From: Warburgia ugandensis
Lineage: Eukaryota > Streptophyta > Magnoliopsida > Canellales > Canellaceae
Assembly: GCA_035236585.1 (NCBI GenBank)
Contig: CP141126.1
Location: forward strand, 65,945,414-66,009,413
DNA: 64,000 nt
Reading direction: 5' to 3'
Below, in pieces: positions 49,761 through 63,188 of this stretch. The notes under the pieces were generated by a model. It did not search any database, was not told the origin of the DNA, and was given only the letters and a program-made list of their open reading frames with translations. Position 1 is the first letter of the stretch; each line of letters starts with the position of its first letter. A program made the position numbers and the translations under genes.

Positions 49761-49959
49761 GATTAACTAGAAAAACTACATACATTGCTTGAACCTTAGA
49801 TCTACTTTTATCATCTTAGTTTGCTTAAGATTCATTTTCATCAAGTTTCAATAAGATTTCCTTTCATGCAACCCCCTCACATGGCACCACCTTCTGTCCA
49901 CCACCACCACCATGCATGTAAAGTGGTAGCTCTCTTCTTTTTGCATCAATTGCGTACAA

Positions 49960-51641
<1,682 letters not shown>

Positions 51642-51709
51642 AATGAATATCCGTTAAGTTGCACACAGTAAGAGAGAAAGGTTGTCAACATTGATCTTCA
51701 TAGTTCCTA

Positions 51710-51777
51710 GTCTATTCTACTTCACTGGCTAAATAAAGAGAGATGCCACTATGTCTATTCTACTTCACTGGCTAAAT
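51710..51777. repeat. 25-bp direct repeat, period 43
   Basis: 'gtctattctacttcactggc' plus 'taaat' occurs exactly at 51710-51734 and 51753-51777, just before the (GA)n tract. Confidence 0.9.
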
Positions 51778-51800
51778 CCCAGTGTCAAAGCAAGAATGGG

Positions 51801-51936
<136 letters not shown>

Positions 51937-51959
51937 AAGGTTTTGAATGGGGAGATGGA

Positions 51960-52320
51960 AACAAGGGGGGCAATGAAAACATAATTTTTGGGTATTTATA
52001 TTTTAAATTTTTTAAAGATGGTTTTGAATACTACCTTTAAAACATGGTGTACAACTTTCAAAAATCATCTTATAAAATTTTTTTTTTTAAGTCATCTTAT
52101 TTTAATTTTTGAACTCAATTTTTATAACCATCTTATTAATTTTTTCCAAAAAACCTACAAAATTTTTAACTCCCTCCAAGTAATGATTTCTTGGGTTGTG
52201 CTTCTTGATGTACCTAAATACAACTATATATATATATATATATATTCAAGTGGTTTCCACCAACACCCCCTCACTCCTTAATTTGAAATGTATTCAAGTG
52301 GTTTCCTAAGATAGAAACCA
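51960..52320. repeat. Second (inverted) subterminal end of the large CACTA element
   Basis: It contains 'taaagatggttttgaatac', 'aaaatcatcttat', 'aaccatcttattaa' and 'aactccctccaagtaatga', the last being the reverse complement of the left-end word TTGGAGGGAGTTAAA region. A (TA)n run lies at 52225-52245, and 'attcaagtggtttcc' appears twice (near 52244 and 52291). The last recognisable bases are 'cctaagatagaaacca', and the expected TTTTTGTAGTG terminus is missing. Confidence 0.6.
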
Positions 52321-52510
52321 TGGATCTAAGTCCATTCAAGCACAACAAAAACCTATATTCCCTAAAATTTCCATCCTTATTTCATCCCCACATCTTGCCC
52401 ATTTCCCACATTAAAATTCCACCCAATTAAGAGGGTAGAGGGTAACTTTCCCTTCATGGAAAAGGATGCCTCCTTGCCCTTTCTAATTTAGAAACCAATT
52501 AGCTCATTTT

Positions 52511-52514
<4 letters not shown>

Positions 52515-52605
<91 letters not shown>
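52515..52605. repeat. (TC)n microsatellite, ~45 units
   Basis: An uninterrupted TC run of about 91 bp inside the LTR-B copy, upstream of its TATA-like box. Confidence 0.98.
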
Positions 52606-52606
<1 letters not shown>

Positions 52607-52729
52607 ATGTCATCTTTATGACATCACTCCTGCCTAAATTTTCTACTCCCAACTTCCTCATTCAATACCCTAACCGTAGAGGCAATTTCACCATGGATTC
52701 ACCCTTTCCTAAGTTAGGAACCCAATCAT

Positions 52730-52740
52730 CTATATATACC
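52730..52740 (+). promoter_or_regulatory. TATA-like box in the LTR-B copy
   Basis: CTATATATACC is followed by 'ccatgggtag' and a leader rich in T and C. Its position relative to the LTR end resembles that in the other LTR-B copies. Confidence 0.4.
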
Positions 52741-54419
52741 CCCATGGGTAGTATGAATTTTCCAACTAGAGTTGGGTGAGACACCTTGAAATCAAGCTTT
52801 TCCTTTGAGGCTTTATTACTGTTAGGCTTTGGGAATTCTTAGGTATTTTTCTTCCTATGGTTTTCTAATTATTTTCTTGGTTAATTACTCTCCCATTCAG
52901 GTTAGTAGTTTGCTTTCTTTGGTTTAATTTTCATTGCTTTAGTCTTACTTGTTTTGCTTTCTAGTTTTGCTTCTTTCTTTCCATCTAGTTTCTCCTGTCT
53001 TCTTTGCACCCACTCCATTAGTTTTCTTTACTTATTCCCTCAATATACAACTTAGTTCTTCTCTAGTAGTGACATCCAAGAGAAGAAATAACTTGCAACC
53101 TTGAGTTTCCTCAATAGAAAATACAATTTTCACCTTGTTTTCCCCTTTAGTTTTTGGTCAATTTTCCTTAGTTAGTTCACCCACTTAGCCTTCTTTTCTC
53201 TTGAATTACTTTCTAAGTTTTCTTTGCATATCAAAATACTTTATATCATGGAATTATATTGCATTGTTAACATTGTTTAGATTGGATTTTTTGCATTGGA
53301 TTTAGACGTAATTTTCAACAATAAAACATGTATTATGCATCCAGTTTTGGGTGTAACTTAGAGATGATTCAATAAAGTTCTTTGAAGTTTCTTGTTATAT
53401 AATGTTTCTCTAATCAAATTACTTTAGATCTAGGTTGTTTCCTTATATAAAAGTTGTGGTTTCAATTGCTTCCTTATGCTTGATTTGTTTGATGTTCTTA
53501 AGTAGTTGAAATCTAGAATTTTTCTCACTTTAACTTTGTGCTTTATTTTTTGCCATCGAAACACCTTATTTGCTTGAATCATTAGGAACCCATTTAGATT
53601 TTTGCATTTTTTATTAGATCCATTAGTTATTTTTCAATGACATTTTACTTTACATTCATCACTTCTGGTCTCTCCTACACCCTAGAACCATGCATACAAT
53701 CAATGTATCATGCGCATGATACTAGGTCACTTTCCTTTTTTCCTTTTTCTTAGTTTAGTTGCTTAATTTAGTTTTATAAATGTTTATCTCATTTTTTGTA
53801 GCTTAGTTTAGGTTTACAAAGTTTCCTTCTTCTTTTTTGGAAAGTTCCATCTTTAGGAAGTTTTAGGATTTAGAAAGTGTTAAATTTAGAAAGTCTCTTT
53901 AATTGTAGTTTCCATTTACATATATGTTTCTAATTTATTTTTAAATCTAGTTATATCTCATTGGTAACTTCTTTTTCATGTAGTTTAGTGTTATAAATTT
54001 TCCTAATTTAGTTTTAGAAATTTCTATTTTTTGAAAGTTTCTAATTCTAGTTTAGGAAAGTCTTTATTTTAGTAGTTTCCTTGAGATTAGTTGCCTAATT
54101 TGCTTCATTATAATTTAGTTAATAGTTTCCTTTAGTTGATTGCATGTTAGTTTATTAAGCTTTGATTTTCATTTCTTAGTCTTGGTTTTTAGTAAGTTTC
54201 TTTTAAGGTTGATTTCTAATTCCATGCATGTTTCCTCTTTAGTTGGTTTTAATTTCCTAGTTTAATCACATCTCTATATCTTTGGCTAAAGTTAATCAAT
54301 TAATAAGATCCAAACCATTGCAAATCTGTGAGATTCCTCATGAAATTGACCTCACTTGCTTGAAAATATTGTACTGATTCATGATTCATGTGGTTGTGAG
54401 TAATTTTAAAGCTACAACA

Positions 54420-54570
54420 AAAACCATCCTTAAAAGTTAAGGTTTTAAAGACAGTTTTGGAAAACCATCTTTAGAAGTCAAGGATTTTTTAAAGTCATTT
54501 TTTGGAAAACTACCTTTAAAAATATGGTTTTTAAATACATTTTTTCAAAACTAACTTTAAAAACCAACAT
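54420..54570. repeat. Left subterminal repeats of the second CACTA segment
   Basis: Several copies of the pattern aaaaccatctttaa / ttaaagacagttttgg occur, the same hairpin-forming words as at the right end (58310-58640). Confidence 0.6.
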
Positions 54571-54677
54571 GTTCAGATTACTACATTTCATGGTATGATA
54601 ACCTACAGGGTGTTAGAGTCTAATCAAAAGAAAAGCATCATAGGGTAGAAACTTAAGCCAAAAATAGTAGCTCACAT

Positions 54678-54686
54678 AAAACCCTA
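54678..54686 (+). promoter_or_regulatory. Telo-box upstream of the RPL12 copy
   Basis: AAACCCTAG lies about 105 bp before the original start codon position and is followed by a pyrimidine-rich leader with a second AAACCCT at 54758. Telo-boxes (AAACCCTA) are a known hallmark of plant ribosomal-protein gene promoters and leaders. Whether this one lay in the promoter or in the transcribed leader cannot be told from the sequence. Confidence 0.5.
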
Positions 54687-54790
54687 GCTTTGTAAACTGT
54701 CTCCTCCAACCTCCACCCCTCTCCCCCTCCTCCTAGGTCCTAACTCTCTTTCTCTAAACCCTCGTTTGTCCTCTCTCTTTTTATAACACA

Positions 54791-55271
54791 TTGCTACCAA
54801 AGTTTGATCCTTCCTAGGATGTAGATGTGTATGTGAGAATCAATAGAGGTGAAGTGGGAACTACACCTTCTCACTCTAAAAACTAGTCCATTAGGTCTTT
54901 AACCAAAGAAGATTGGGGAAGACATCGCTAAGGAGAAGGGCTTGTGAGTTACCGTCAAACTCACTGTTTGAAACTGTCAAGCCAAGGTTTCAATGGTCCC
55001 CACCACTACTTTTCCCAATATCAAGGCATTCAAGGAGCTAGAACATGATGGAAAGAAGATAAAGAACATCAAGCATTCTAGTGACATTTCCCTCAACAAC
55101 CTGCTCATGATAGCTAGGATTACGCGGCCAAGATGAAGGGCGAAGGAACTCAATGGAACGATAGAGGAGATTGTTGGCACATGTATCTATTAGAGCATGA
55201 TCAATGGTGAGCATCCAAAGGATCAATAGTAGGAGCTCACGGATGGAGATTTTGAAGTTCCCACCTATTAA
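54791..55271 (+). pseudogene. RPL12: Decayed copy of the cytosolic ribosomal protein L12 (uL11) gene
   Basis: The plus strand reads PKFDPS, a stop, DVDVYVRI and GEVGTT. After a +1 frameshift near 54870 it continues in one frame to a stop at 55269-55271: SPLGL, PKKIGEDIAKEKGL, VTVKLTV, QAKVSMVP, KKIKNIKHSSDISLNNLLMI, ARITRPR, AKELNGTIEEIVGTC, ELTDGDFEVP. These follow plant RPL12 from end to end, including the C-terminal acidic motif. RPL12 is a uL11-family protein of the large-subunit stalk base. The start codon is TTG, there are about eight premature stops and five or six codons are missing after IAKE. No intron is seen; plant RPL12 genes are commonly intronless as far as I recall, so this does not prove a processed copy. 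It sits inside a CACTA-bounded segment. Confidence 0.93.
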
Positions 55272-58200
55272 TTGATACAAAATAGTGAGGGTGGGTTTAT
55301 CTACTTCCTTTTGTTAAGTTCTATTGTTGAATACTGAATTTGATTTTAATTTTCATCTATTATATCTAAGTAATTGAGTATTTATATCTTTTTGGAGCTT
55401 CGAGTTCAAATTAGTGTTAGATTTTCTATGAATGATACAGCTTTGGATCCATCCCTATAATCTACTGCAATTTATGTGATTAATTAGTTTCTTGTTAATC
55501 AGTGCCTATTTATGAGTAGGAATGAAAGGCATTGAGTAGGTTACAGTAGTTGCAGTAGTGACAATGTATGCTTGTTAGGACTAGAATAGTAAACTAATTT
55601 TCTTTTTCCATTCTTAGGAAATGGAAGGTTGAGAATAGTAAATTGAATTTAGACATTAATTCTTAGTTCCTTTATGTGATGCTTGGTGTAAGTTTCCTCT
55701 TTCTTTTTCCTTGTAAACAAGAAAAGAAGACATAAGGAGTTTGGTCATCAAGTGATATACTATGAATACCTAGGATGATGTCTAGGTGTAGTTGGATAGT
55801 ACGTCTATTCAGATGCCAAAATATCCATATGAGTGACATAAATAATGTTATTGATACTAGCTTTGAAATCAGCACATAAAGTATCTTATTCTAAGGTTCC
55901 TCTTATTTAGTGGAGTATCTCTTATGTCTTGCAAGGCCATGATCGTGTTGACAAGTTCTAATCAATGAGGCATACCCTACATAGGATGGTGGGAAGTACA
56001 TGCTTAGTTAACATGCATATGTCTTTTTCCTATCAGAGTGCACTTACAATAACAAAGATTCTATAGTAAATTCTGACAATGCAGTATGCATGTATATCTT
56101 TTCTTCCTATTTGTATTACAACAAAAGTTAGGAAGCACATTGTTGACTATCCATACAATGCTTGTTCTTTTTATGTATACTTATAAATCATTAATCCAAG
56201 ATTTTATGGGTATTTTGTTATCTAAATTTTGAGAACTCTCTATTCCATTAGAAATTATTATTTGAAAATGGCATGCTATTTGTATTGATGATTAACTTAA
56301 CTATAAAAAGAGATTAAACCCAATAATATAATTTCATCCTTGACAATGAAAGTGATAGTTAGTTATTAGTCACCATTAATTATGTCATTAGATAGCAACT
56401 TGAACTTGGTCTGAAATGGGTATTAACCTTACACATTATCTTCCCCAAATACTAAAACAAAACTAGTTCTAAGTGTGCGAGGAATGTAATAGGGGGTCAC
56501 AGGTAAATAATAATAAAATCACAAGAGAAACTTTGACATGGTAAAATCCCAAATGGGATAACATCCATGGCCAAATCTTTCCAAAAGATATCCACTATAA
56601 AGAAGAAAGTTAAAATGAGAAGAAATAAGTAGGAAGACTTCTTATCTGAAGTACTAAGACCTTCAAAACTCACATTTCCATCTTTATTTTCTAATAGTGA
56701 TAAGGCATGAGGAGGACCACTTCCTACGTCAACTTCTAATCCCTGTAAAACTTCTTACTTCAAGTTCTAGACCCTTCAAAACTCACAATTTGAACCTCTC
56801 TCTTCTCTCCCAATATAAAACAAGGAAAGAACAATTCTCTCCCAGTCAAGTAATTATTATTGGAATTTCCTTTTATAAGCTCCAAAATTCCACATGGTAG
56901 TCAAATATGTAGTGATGTTAGAAAATAACTATTTGGTTAGAGAATAACTGCCTCTACGAAGACTGACATTTGTTCATTTATCTAGTTGGGCCATATGTCA
57001 CATAATTAAACTTATACATGGTAGTCAAACAAGAAATGAACTAAAATATTCAACTTCTAACTAAGAGTGATGATGTGGCAAAACACTATCCTGATAGTGA
57101 TGATGCCATTAAGGACCATTTTGTTATTTATTTCTAAAATTATTTCCAAATCACAAGTACTTGACAATTGAAACCTAGATGTCTCACCCTTTCTAGGTTG
57201 ATGGGAACTAGTAGGGAGTTGGAGCTCACTATCACTTGTTTCTAGGTTTATGCAATGAGTTTTTAGTTCTTCTCATTAGAAGTGTAATTTGAGGGTTCAT
57301 GGGCCTCACCATATCCTGAATATGTCATATGATAAATGGTACATAATACATAAACTTCCTAGTCTGACGTGGGCACTCCACATGTGCATCTCAGTCATGA
57401 TACCAACTCAATAAGCTATGCAAGAAGGTTTATTTGTAACAATCACATTTTGTTGTTTATTATGGAGGGGAGCTTACCTTGAGCTGATGTTTCTTCAGCT
57501 TCTTATATCTTTGCTGTAAACTTTGTTATTCTAAGTTCAATGTTTCATGTTGTACACATCCTTTCCTGCAATAATGTGTCCTAATTTACTTATTGGTTTC
57601 TACTTTTGAAATGCAATTTCCATATTATCTACAACTCCTATTTGCTTTTTGCTATTTTTTTCATTTGTAGTTCTATGTGGGTGCATGCATTCTTATTTGT
57701 GCTACTGAATTTCTTTGAATTTCTAGAGTAGAGGCAATGTCTATTATTGTGTTGAAGTTCATCAAATGAACCTAAATGGTTTACTAGAGTAAAATTGTTT
57801 GAATTTTTAGATCACAAGTAGTATTTGTTATTGTGTTGAAGTTCATCAAATGGCCTTGGATGATAGTGAGTAGCACTGTTTCAAATGGAAACTTGTATAT
57901 GATGTTTACAATACCCATGACTACATTATTTCTTTTTGAATTGATATACTGTTGAGTTGTTGACTTTTTTTGACCACTTTAAATTGATATAGGCCTTTTA
58001 TATTTTAGACATTTACCTTGATGGAATTGATAACCTTTCCTTCCTTATTCAAATTTCATGTGAATTATTTAAGTAATAGAAGTGGTGATTTTTCTCTATG
58101 TTTCAATGTGGAGATAGTAAAATACAAGAACATTAGCTTCACTAACTGGGATGTTGGTGGTTAGGACAGGGCATCCTCTAAAGATTTTGTTTCCCCTAGT

Positions 58201-58309
58201 AACAATGAGTTAATAATGGTTTTTTCAAAATGTTAATTTTATGATAATTAATTATTGAGCATTGATAAATGTACATACATTTAAATATGATTTTCTAAAG
58301 CTGCATTTA
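55272..58309. other. Interior of the second CACTA segment, unassigned
   Basis: About 3 kb with no recognised gene. The first few hundred bases may be the 3' flank of the RPL12 copy; no poly(A) run is seen. 56450-56620 and 57385-57420 contain words that recall LTR and PBS sequences, but not convincingly. The imperfect 84-bp duplication at 57714-57881 is listed separately. Confidence 0.4.
57714..57881. repeat. 84-bp imperfect tandem duplication
   Basis: 'ttgtgttgaagttcatcaaa' occurs at 57747 and 57831, and 'tttgaattt(c/t)tag' occurs about 84 bp apart as well. The intervening bases differ considerably. Confidence 0.7.
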
Positions 58310-58662
58310 ATTAGACACAAATTTAAAGATGGCTCTAGAAAACCATGTCTATATGTACAAACACATGTACATCTAAAGGTAGTTATTTAGTTGTACACAC
58401 ATTTAAAGATGGATTCTAAAAATCATCTTCAAAATTTCTATATTTTTATAGACATTTTTAGAAATTGTCTTTAAAAAAAATAATAAAGATGGTTTTGTAA
58501 CCATCTTCTTTTCAACCAATTTCTAAAGATGGCTAGATAGAAGATGGTTTTGTAAATGTCTTCTTTTCAACCATTTTCCGAAGATGGCTAAATAGAAGGC
58601 AATTTCAAATAGTCTTCAATATATGTTTTCTACCATCTTTATAACCCTTTGTTGTAGTAGTG
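58310..58662. repeat. Right CACTA terminus and subterminal repeats
   Basis: The segment contains repeated aaagatggctnnatagaagatggttttgtaa and aaccatctt words, for example 58488-58512, 58525-58550 and 58578-58600. It ends in 'ccctttgttgtagtagtg', the inverted CACTA terminus. These are the binding sites for a TnpA-type protein in this family. Confidence 0.8.
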
Positions 58663-58727
58663 AAAATTGGGCCACAAGAAGTACACGAGTTTCTACACTA
58701 GGCTATCTACTAGATGGTGTAAATAGC

Positions 58728-59054
58728 TCAGCTACCCTCTCTCTGGCATGCCATACTAGTTTCTTCACCATTTTCATAATACGAAACATTCTTTTGAACC
58801 TTGGTAGAGGGGAAATAACATAAGACTTTTGCAAGCACGTCTTTCATCGACTTAGTTGAACTCTTCTTCAACTTCCATCTTAAATGTTCACAAGTTGGGC
58901 ATGTAGTTTTATCCTTGTATTCCTTCCTATACAAGATATAATAGTTGGGACAAGCATGTATCTCCTCACACTTCAACCCTACTTCACCCATGGTTTTATT
59001 TGCCTCCCATGTGGACCTTGCTAATTTGTTCCCCTTTAGTAGAATTTTACCCAT
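58728..59054 (-). pseudogene. CACTA TNP2-type transposase fragment
   Basis: A 108-codon minus-strand frame reads GNKLARSTWEANKTMGEVGL, CEEIHACPNYYILYRKEYKD, CPTCEHLRWKLKK and VLAKVLCYFPSTKVQKN. This is the start of the conserved TNP2/transposase_21 region, with its paired cysteine motif (H-A-C-P-N, then C-P-T-C) and the K-V-L-x-Y-F-P block. The full transposase is many hundred residues, so this is a small internal part, unusually still open. It lies 66 bp outside the CACTA end at 58662, so it belongs to a different CACTA copy, perhaps one into which the second segment inserted. Confidence 0.88.
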
Positions 59055-62000
59055 GACTTTTAAGACTCCTGTAAAACCTTAATCCAAAAAAACTAAATCT
59101 CAATTTCACATTGTTTAGTTCTACCCTTGTAAACAACTAATGGCTATAGAAATATTACATGTAATACCTCTATATTTAGAAGCTTTTATCCTTGAAAATA
59201 TCTTAATTATCACTATTTTGAATTTATTCTATATTTTGCAAGATTAGGGTAAAACTGAGGAAAACGCATAAATTTTCCATTCAAAAACCTAAAAGATAGA
59301 AAGTCCATAGTTCAAGCAACATCATGGTCCAACCAATCAAAAATAATGAAGACTAGATTCCAACTCAACACCTTTTGAGATTTTGAGAAGATTTGCTCTT
59401 TGAAGAGACAATACGATGAAAATTGTAAGCTGTGTTCTAGGGAGAATTATTGTCCATCATTGGCCTATATGGTAGAATCAGTTGGGGAGACCTAATAGGT
59501 GATGGTTTACCTGGTGGTAGATGTTAGTGGTATGAGTTTGCTTAGAATGCAAATGGGTGTCGTTATCATCTTCAGCATAGTTAGAAACCCTAGAAGTATC
59601 ACTAAACCTTATCCGTGCAAAAGAGGCTATCACTACCAAAAGATAAGATGGAAAAACATCTATGCATGCATGAAATCCATCACCTTGGGGAGCTTCTAAG
59701 TGAATCTTAAGGGCCACACATGTCAGAGGATGCATGCATGTGAAGCACACCAAAACTGGCCCATAAGAGACCATTATCCTTCACTTTCTCTCTTTTTACT
59801 TCAAAATGGGGACAGGCTTAGGGCATCACATGAATTCTAATGCAAAGGAGACATTATTCCACTCATCCCACATGATTTCCATAAGAAAACAAAAGGAAAT
59901 TAAGATCAATCCACATCCAAACCTGTCCTAAAGTATCTAATGAGAATTCATTTGAGTTACTATAGACCAATGGGAAGAACCCATGCAAGTGAGTCAAAAT
60001 TGAGCTGTGATTGGAGGAGAAATTTTTGGTAGACTCCCCACCAAAATTCAAGGAGTCAAAATGTGTTCTACATGGTAAAAGATGTATTTTTCAATTGAAT
60101 CTAATTGTTCAAAGAGAAAAATGGTGGGTTGAATAAAGAACAAAGGAAATGAATCCAAGTGGAAAAGAACATCTCAATAGAATCCTAGCCATTTAGTTCA
60201 GGGCATGTTGATCCAACAGATGAGAGAAATGAGCCAATAAACTACATCTTTTTTACAGAAGACTTCAAGGAAATCTCACCCAACCATCCTAGGATTAAGC
60301 ATGATCAAAGGGTGTAGAAAAGGGGTAGAGAAAAGTGAGAACCCTAACCACCATCTCATGCTACCATTAAGAGGAAGAAAATGTGTTTCCATGTAACCAT
60401 ATCATCCATGCATTGAATTAAGAAAGGTGTTCCATGATTTTGACCAATGAAGGTTTGTAAGGGAGGTAACTTGGAAAAGAGATAAGGAAAGAAGATAAGG
60501 ATAGAGGCAATGGGCGGATAGGAGCCATCTTGACATCAACTCAATGTGAAACAAAAGAAGGGCCATCTAATGCAAAATCCATTATTCCCTACCTTATCTT
60601 CAATACAAAAGAGAGAGGAGAGTGGAGAACCCTGGAGGATACTCTCCATCCTTCAGGACCACATGAAGATCACTTGAAGGACAAATCCATCCAAGGTAGG
60701 ATCCCAACCATATTTTCATCTAAGCCTTTCATCTAGTCTCATAAACTCTCAATGCATAGTTCTATCCCCACCTTCCTTCTATCTTTTAGCCATAGCCTTC
60801 AATGCTTTCCTCTTCCTAAAGTCACATCACCCTTCTACCATCTTCATCTTCAATGCCATCCACCCTCTTTTACTACCTTTAATCCCACGAATCAATCTTT
60901 CTCTCACCACTTTCCAACTCAAACACATAACCATCTCCTATTTCCCCCATCACTTCACCATAAACTTATGCACCATATCTCCTTCTCCTCATCTCCTTCA
61001 TACCTCCATGCATCCTGCTTCTTCACTTTTCCCCATCACCCTATCTAATAACCAAGTGTATTCACCACCCAAGCCAATCCTCCATTCCTCATCCATCAAA
61101 ACCTTCTCCTAATCTGTTTCTTACATCCATACATTTCATCCATCATCTATCTCTTAGCTATCCTTCCACTTGGATGAAAGGAATGGAGAGATCTTTACCC
61201 AGGGTTTGTGGCATAGATTGGAGGATGACCACTAACCTTTGTTGAGTGACATAACAAGGTTATGTCATAAGCAGATAATAGGAAAGAACAGCGATAGTGT
61301 TTGAGCTAGTGAAGTTTATGGAGGGATTCCTTGGAGGGACATGGAGGAGTACTTGGGTGATCTCGTTCTAACTCATGGCCTTTCTTTTAGTTGCTTTAAT
61401 TCACTCCTTTATTCGTAACGACTCATGTAATCTTTCATTTTAGTGAAATAAATTTTCTTTTCCTTTAGTTTATGTGTATGCTTACTTTTATGCTTATGTT
61501 AATTTATGCTTTGTTAATTATTAGTTGTTTTATGTTGTTTGTTTGTTAAATTAGTTCACCTGGTTAATAGAATAAAAGTATGTTAGAATAGGTATTTTTA
61601 AGATTAAATGATTCTAGGTTAAAAGCGTCTAAATATTAGTACTAGATATTTACCACCCTACATTTACATGCCTACTGATTGCTCATGAAGGGGGATACTA
61701 GGTATGGTAAAAAGAGAGCACTATACAATATTAATAGCCTGTGCCCTAAGAAGACAAGTTATACTTTGAATAAGTGTGTTACTAGGGTAAAAAACTAATA
61801 TTAAGAAAATTTTAAAAGAGAGCCTTAAAATACATATTTTTCATGCTTTTAGAATGACAAAAACTCCATTAGCATGTGTGTGTAAAAATCTAGATAGCTT
61901 AATCCTAAGAATATTTAATTATGATATATTAGATTTTTAAACCCTAGGCTTAGATTCATTTTTCCTATTGATTTTATGTGCTTTTGTTATTTTTAACATT

Positions 62001-62637
62001 TTTAGGAAATTAATTTATTTAAATAAATTATTTGACTATGTGAATGTAATTAAAATCTATTTATTAATAGAGTCTTTGTGGATCAATCTATATTGCACTT
62101 GAGGTTATTTTTAAAATACATCAAGTTTTTTGTTCCATTTCTGAGGATATTTAATGAAATTTTAGTTAGAATTTAAGTTAAGTACTTTACCACTAGTTGT
62201 CGATTTTAGGTCTACATTCATTTTATTTGCATACCATACATAATTTTCTTATTCCTGTGATTGTTAGTACTCACATCTTTTTTCTACTAATGCAGGAATT
62301 TGGAACAAATTTGGAGAAAATTATGATAGATTTTTTTTAATTTTGAGTGAATTGTAGTGAGTACGTGTTGTAGTTTTAATTTAAACATGATTCATTGAAA
62401 TTAAAGGGGCCGTAATAAGATAGGTCAAGTGTGGGTCATCCTAACTTAGAAGAGGAGGTGTAGGACCCACCGTTGTATGAGAAGACTTTATCCAGTATCC
62501 TACAATGAGCTATCATGACTTCTTTCCATTTCCTAGAATTAGGATTTGCATTTAAATTAGTTTGTATTATATATTTTCTAGTCTAATTCATGTAGAGTAC
62601 ATTCATTTTATTAATTGTTGCCTTATACCTAGAACTT
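59055..62637. other. Unassigned region
   Basis: 3.6 kb without a recognisable gene. 60500-61150 is C- and T-rich on the plus strand and gives a 98-codon frame of Ser, Pro, His and Phe (60752-61048) that looks compositional. 61380-62300 is T-rich, with 'gtttaattt' drift like an LTR leader. 62075-62100 (tttgtggatcaatctatattgcact) recalls the end of some plant LTRs, but no edge could be fixed. Confidence 0.4.
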
Positions 62638-62745
62638 TACATTAGTTAGCACCAATTTAATAAGATAGACAAAGCGCATGGAGAAATGTGTTTTGCAAGG
62701 ATCTAATGAAAGCTACTGAAAATGGAAGAACTACCTTACTAGCAC

Positions 62746-62828
<83 letters not shown>

Positions 62829-62933
62829 ATTAGTTAGCACCAATTTAATAAGATAGACAAAGCGCATGGAGAAATGTGTTTTGCAAGGATCTAATGAAAG
62901 CTACTGAAAATGGAAGAACTACCTTACTAGCAC

Positions 62934-63018
<85 letters not shown>
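62638..63018. repeat. 188-bp tandem duplication carrying a (GT)n tract
   Basis: 'tacattagttagcaccaatt' starts at 62638 and again at 62826, with the ~111 bp after each copy identical as far as I can see. Each copy ends in (GT)n, at 62749-62826 and 62937-63018. The perfect match of the unique part shows the duplication is very recent, or an assembly error. Confidence 0.95.
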
Positions 63019-63019
<1 letters not shown>

Positions 63020-63188
63020 CATTTAGAGATGAACTATTGAGGCTGTACAAAGTTCTTAACATATATTCTAACATCATTGACTACGATGTACGACATGAAT
63101 TTGTATAATGTCACTTATCTTAACATTGGTTTGATTGAATTAATTATAACATTTGGTTGTGCTTAATTACCTTTCATTGCATAAAGGT

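Larger units (their letters stand above)
52321..54419 (+). repeat. LTR-B copy, 5'-truncated, plus orientation
   Basis: The right end 'tgtgagattcctcat', 'ttgacctcacttgcttg', 'gttgtgagtaattttaaa' and 'gctacaaca' matches 25260-25347 and the reverse complement of 40696-40790. A TATA-like CTATATATACC at 52730-52740 and the pyrimidine-rich leader correspond to those in the other copies. The LTR start is missing. The region 53600-54300 has many 'tttagtttagtt' and 'agtttc' variants, low-complexity drift typical of LTR leaders. Confidence 0.65.
54420..58662. mobile_element. Second CACTA-bounded segment carrying an RPL12 copy
   Basis: The right terminus, read inward on the minus strand, is CACTACTACAACAAAGGG (58645-58662), a clear CACTA end. 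The left edge at about 54411 reads CTACAACAAAAACC and is followed by matching subterminal motifs (aaccatcttta, aaaactacctttaaaa), but its first bases overlap or are replaced by the LTR-B end. The sequence between is 4.2 kb without transposase motifs, so it would be a non-autonomous CACTA. It contains the decayed RPL12 gene copy. The bases after the right end are AAA; the left flank for a 3-bp duplication cannot be read. Confidence 0.55.

Noticed and set aside
54977..55280. Two minus-strand frames of 67 and 80 codons
   Set aside because: They are antisense shadows of the RPL12 pseudogene, which is the recognisable reading on the plus strand.
56450..56620. Possible small copia-type LTR or TRIM element
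   Set aside because: Some words recall plant copia LTRs, but neither edge nor a repeat copy could be located in the window.
57380..57420. Possible minus-strand Met-tRNA primer site (TTGGTATCATGACTGAG)
   Set aside because: It matches the core only through TGGTATCA, and no LTR edge or partner LTR could be found beside it.
60752..61048. 98-codon plus-strand frame rich in Ser, Pro, His and Phe
   Set aside because: Composition follows the C/T-rich strand; no signal peptide logic, domain or conserved motif is visible.
62075..62100. Possible LTR end (tttgtggatcaatctatattgcact)
   Set aside because: It resembles the end block of some plant LTRs, but no matching start, partner LTR, PBS or target duplication was found.
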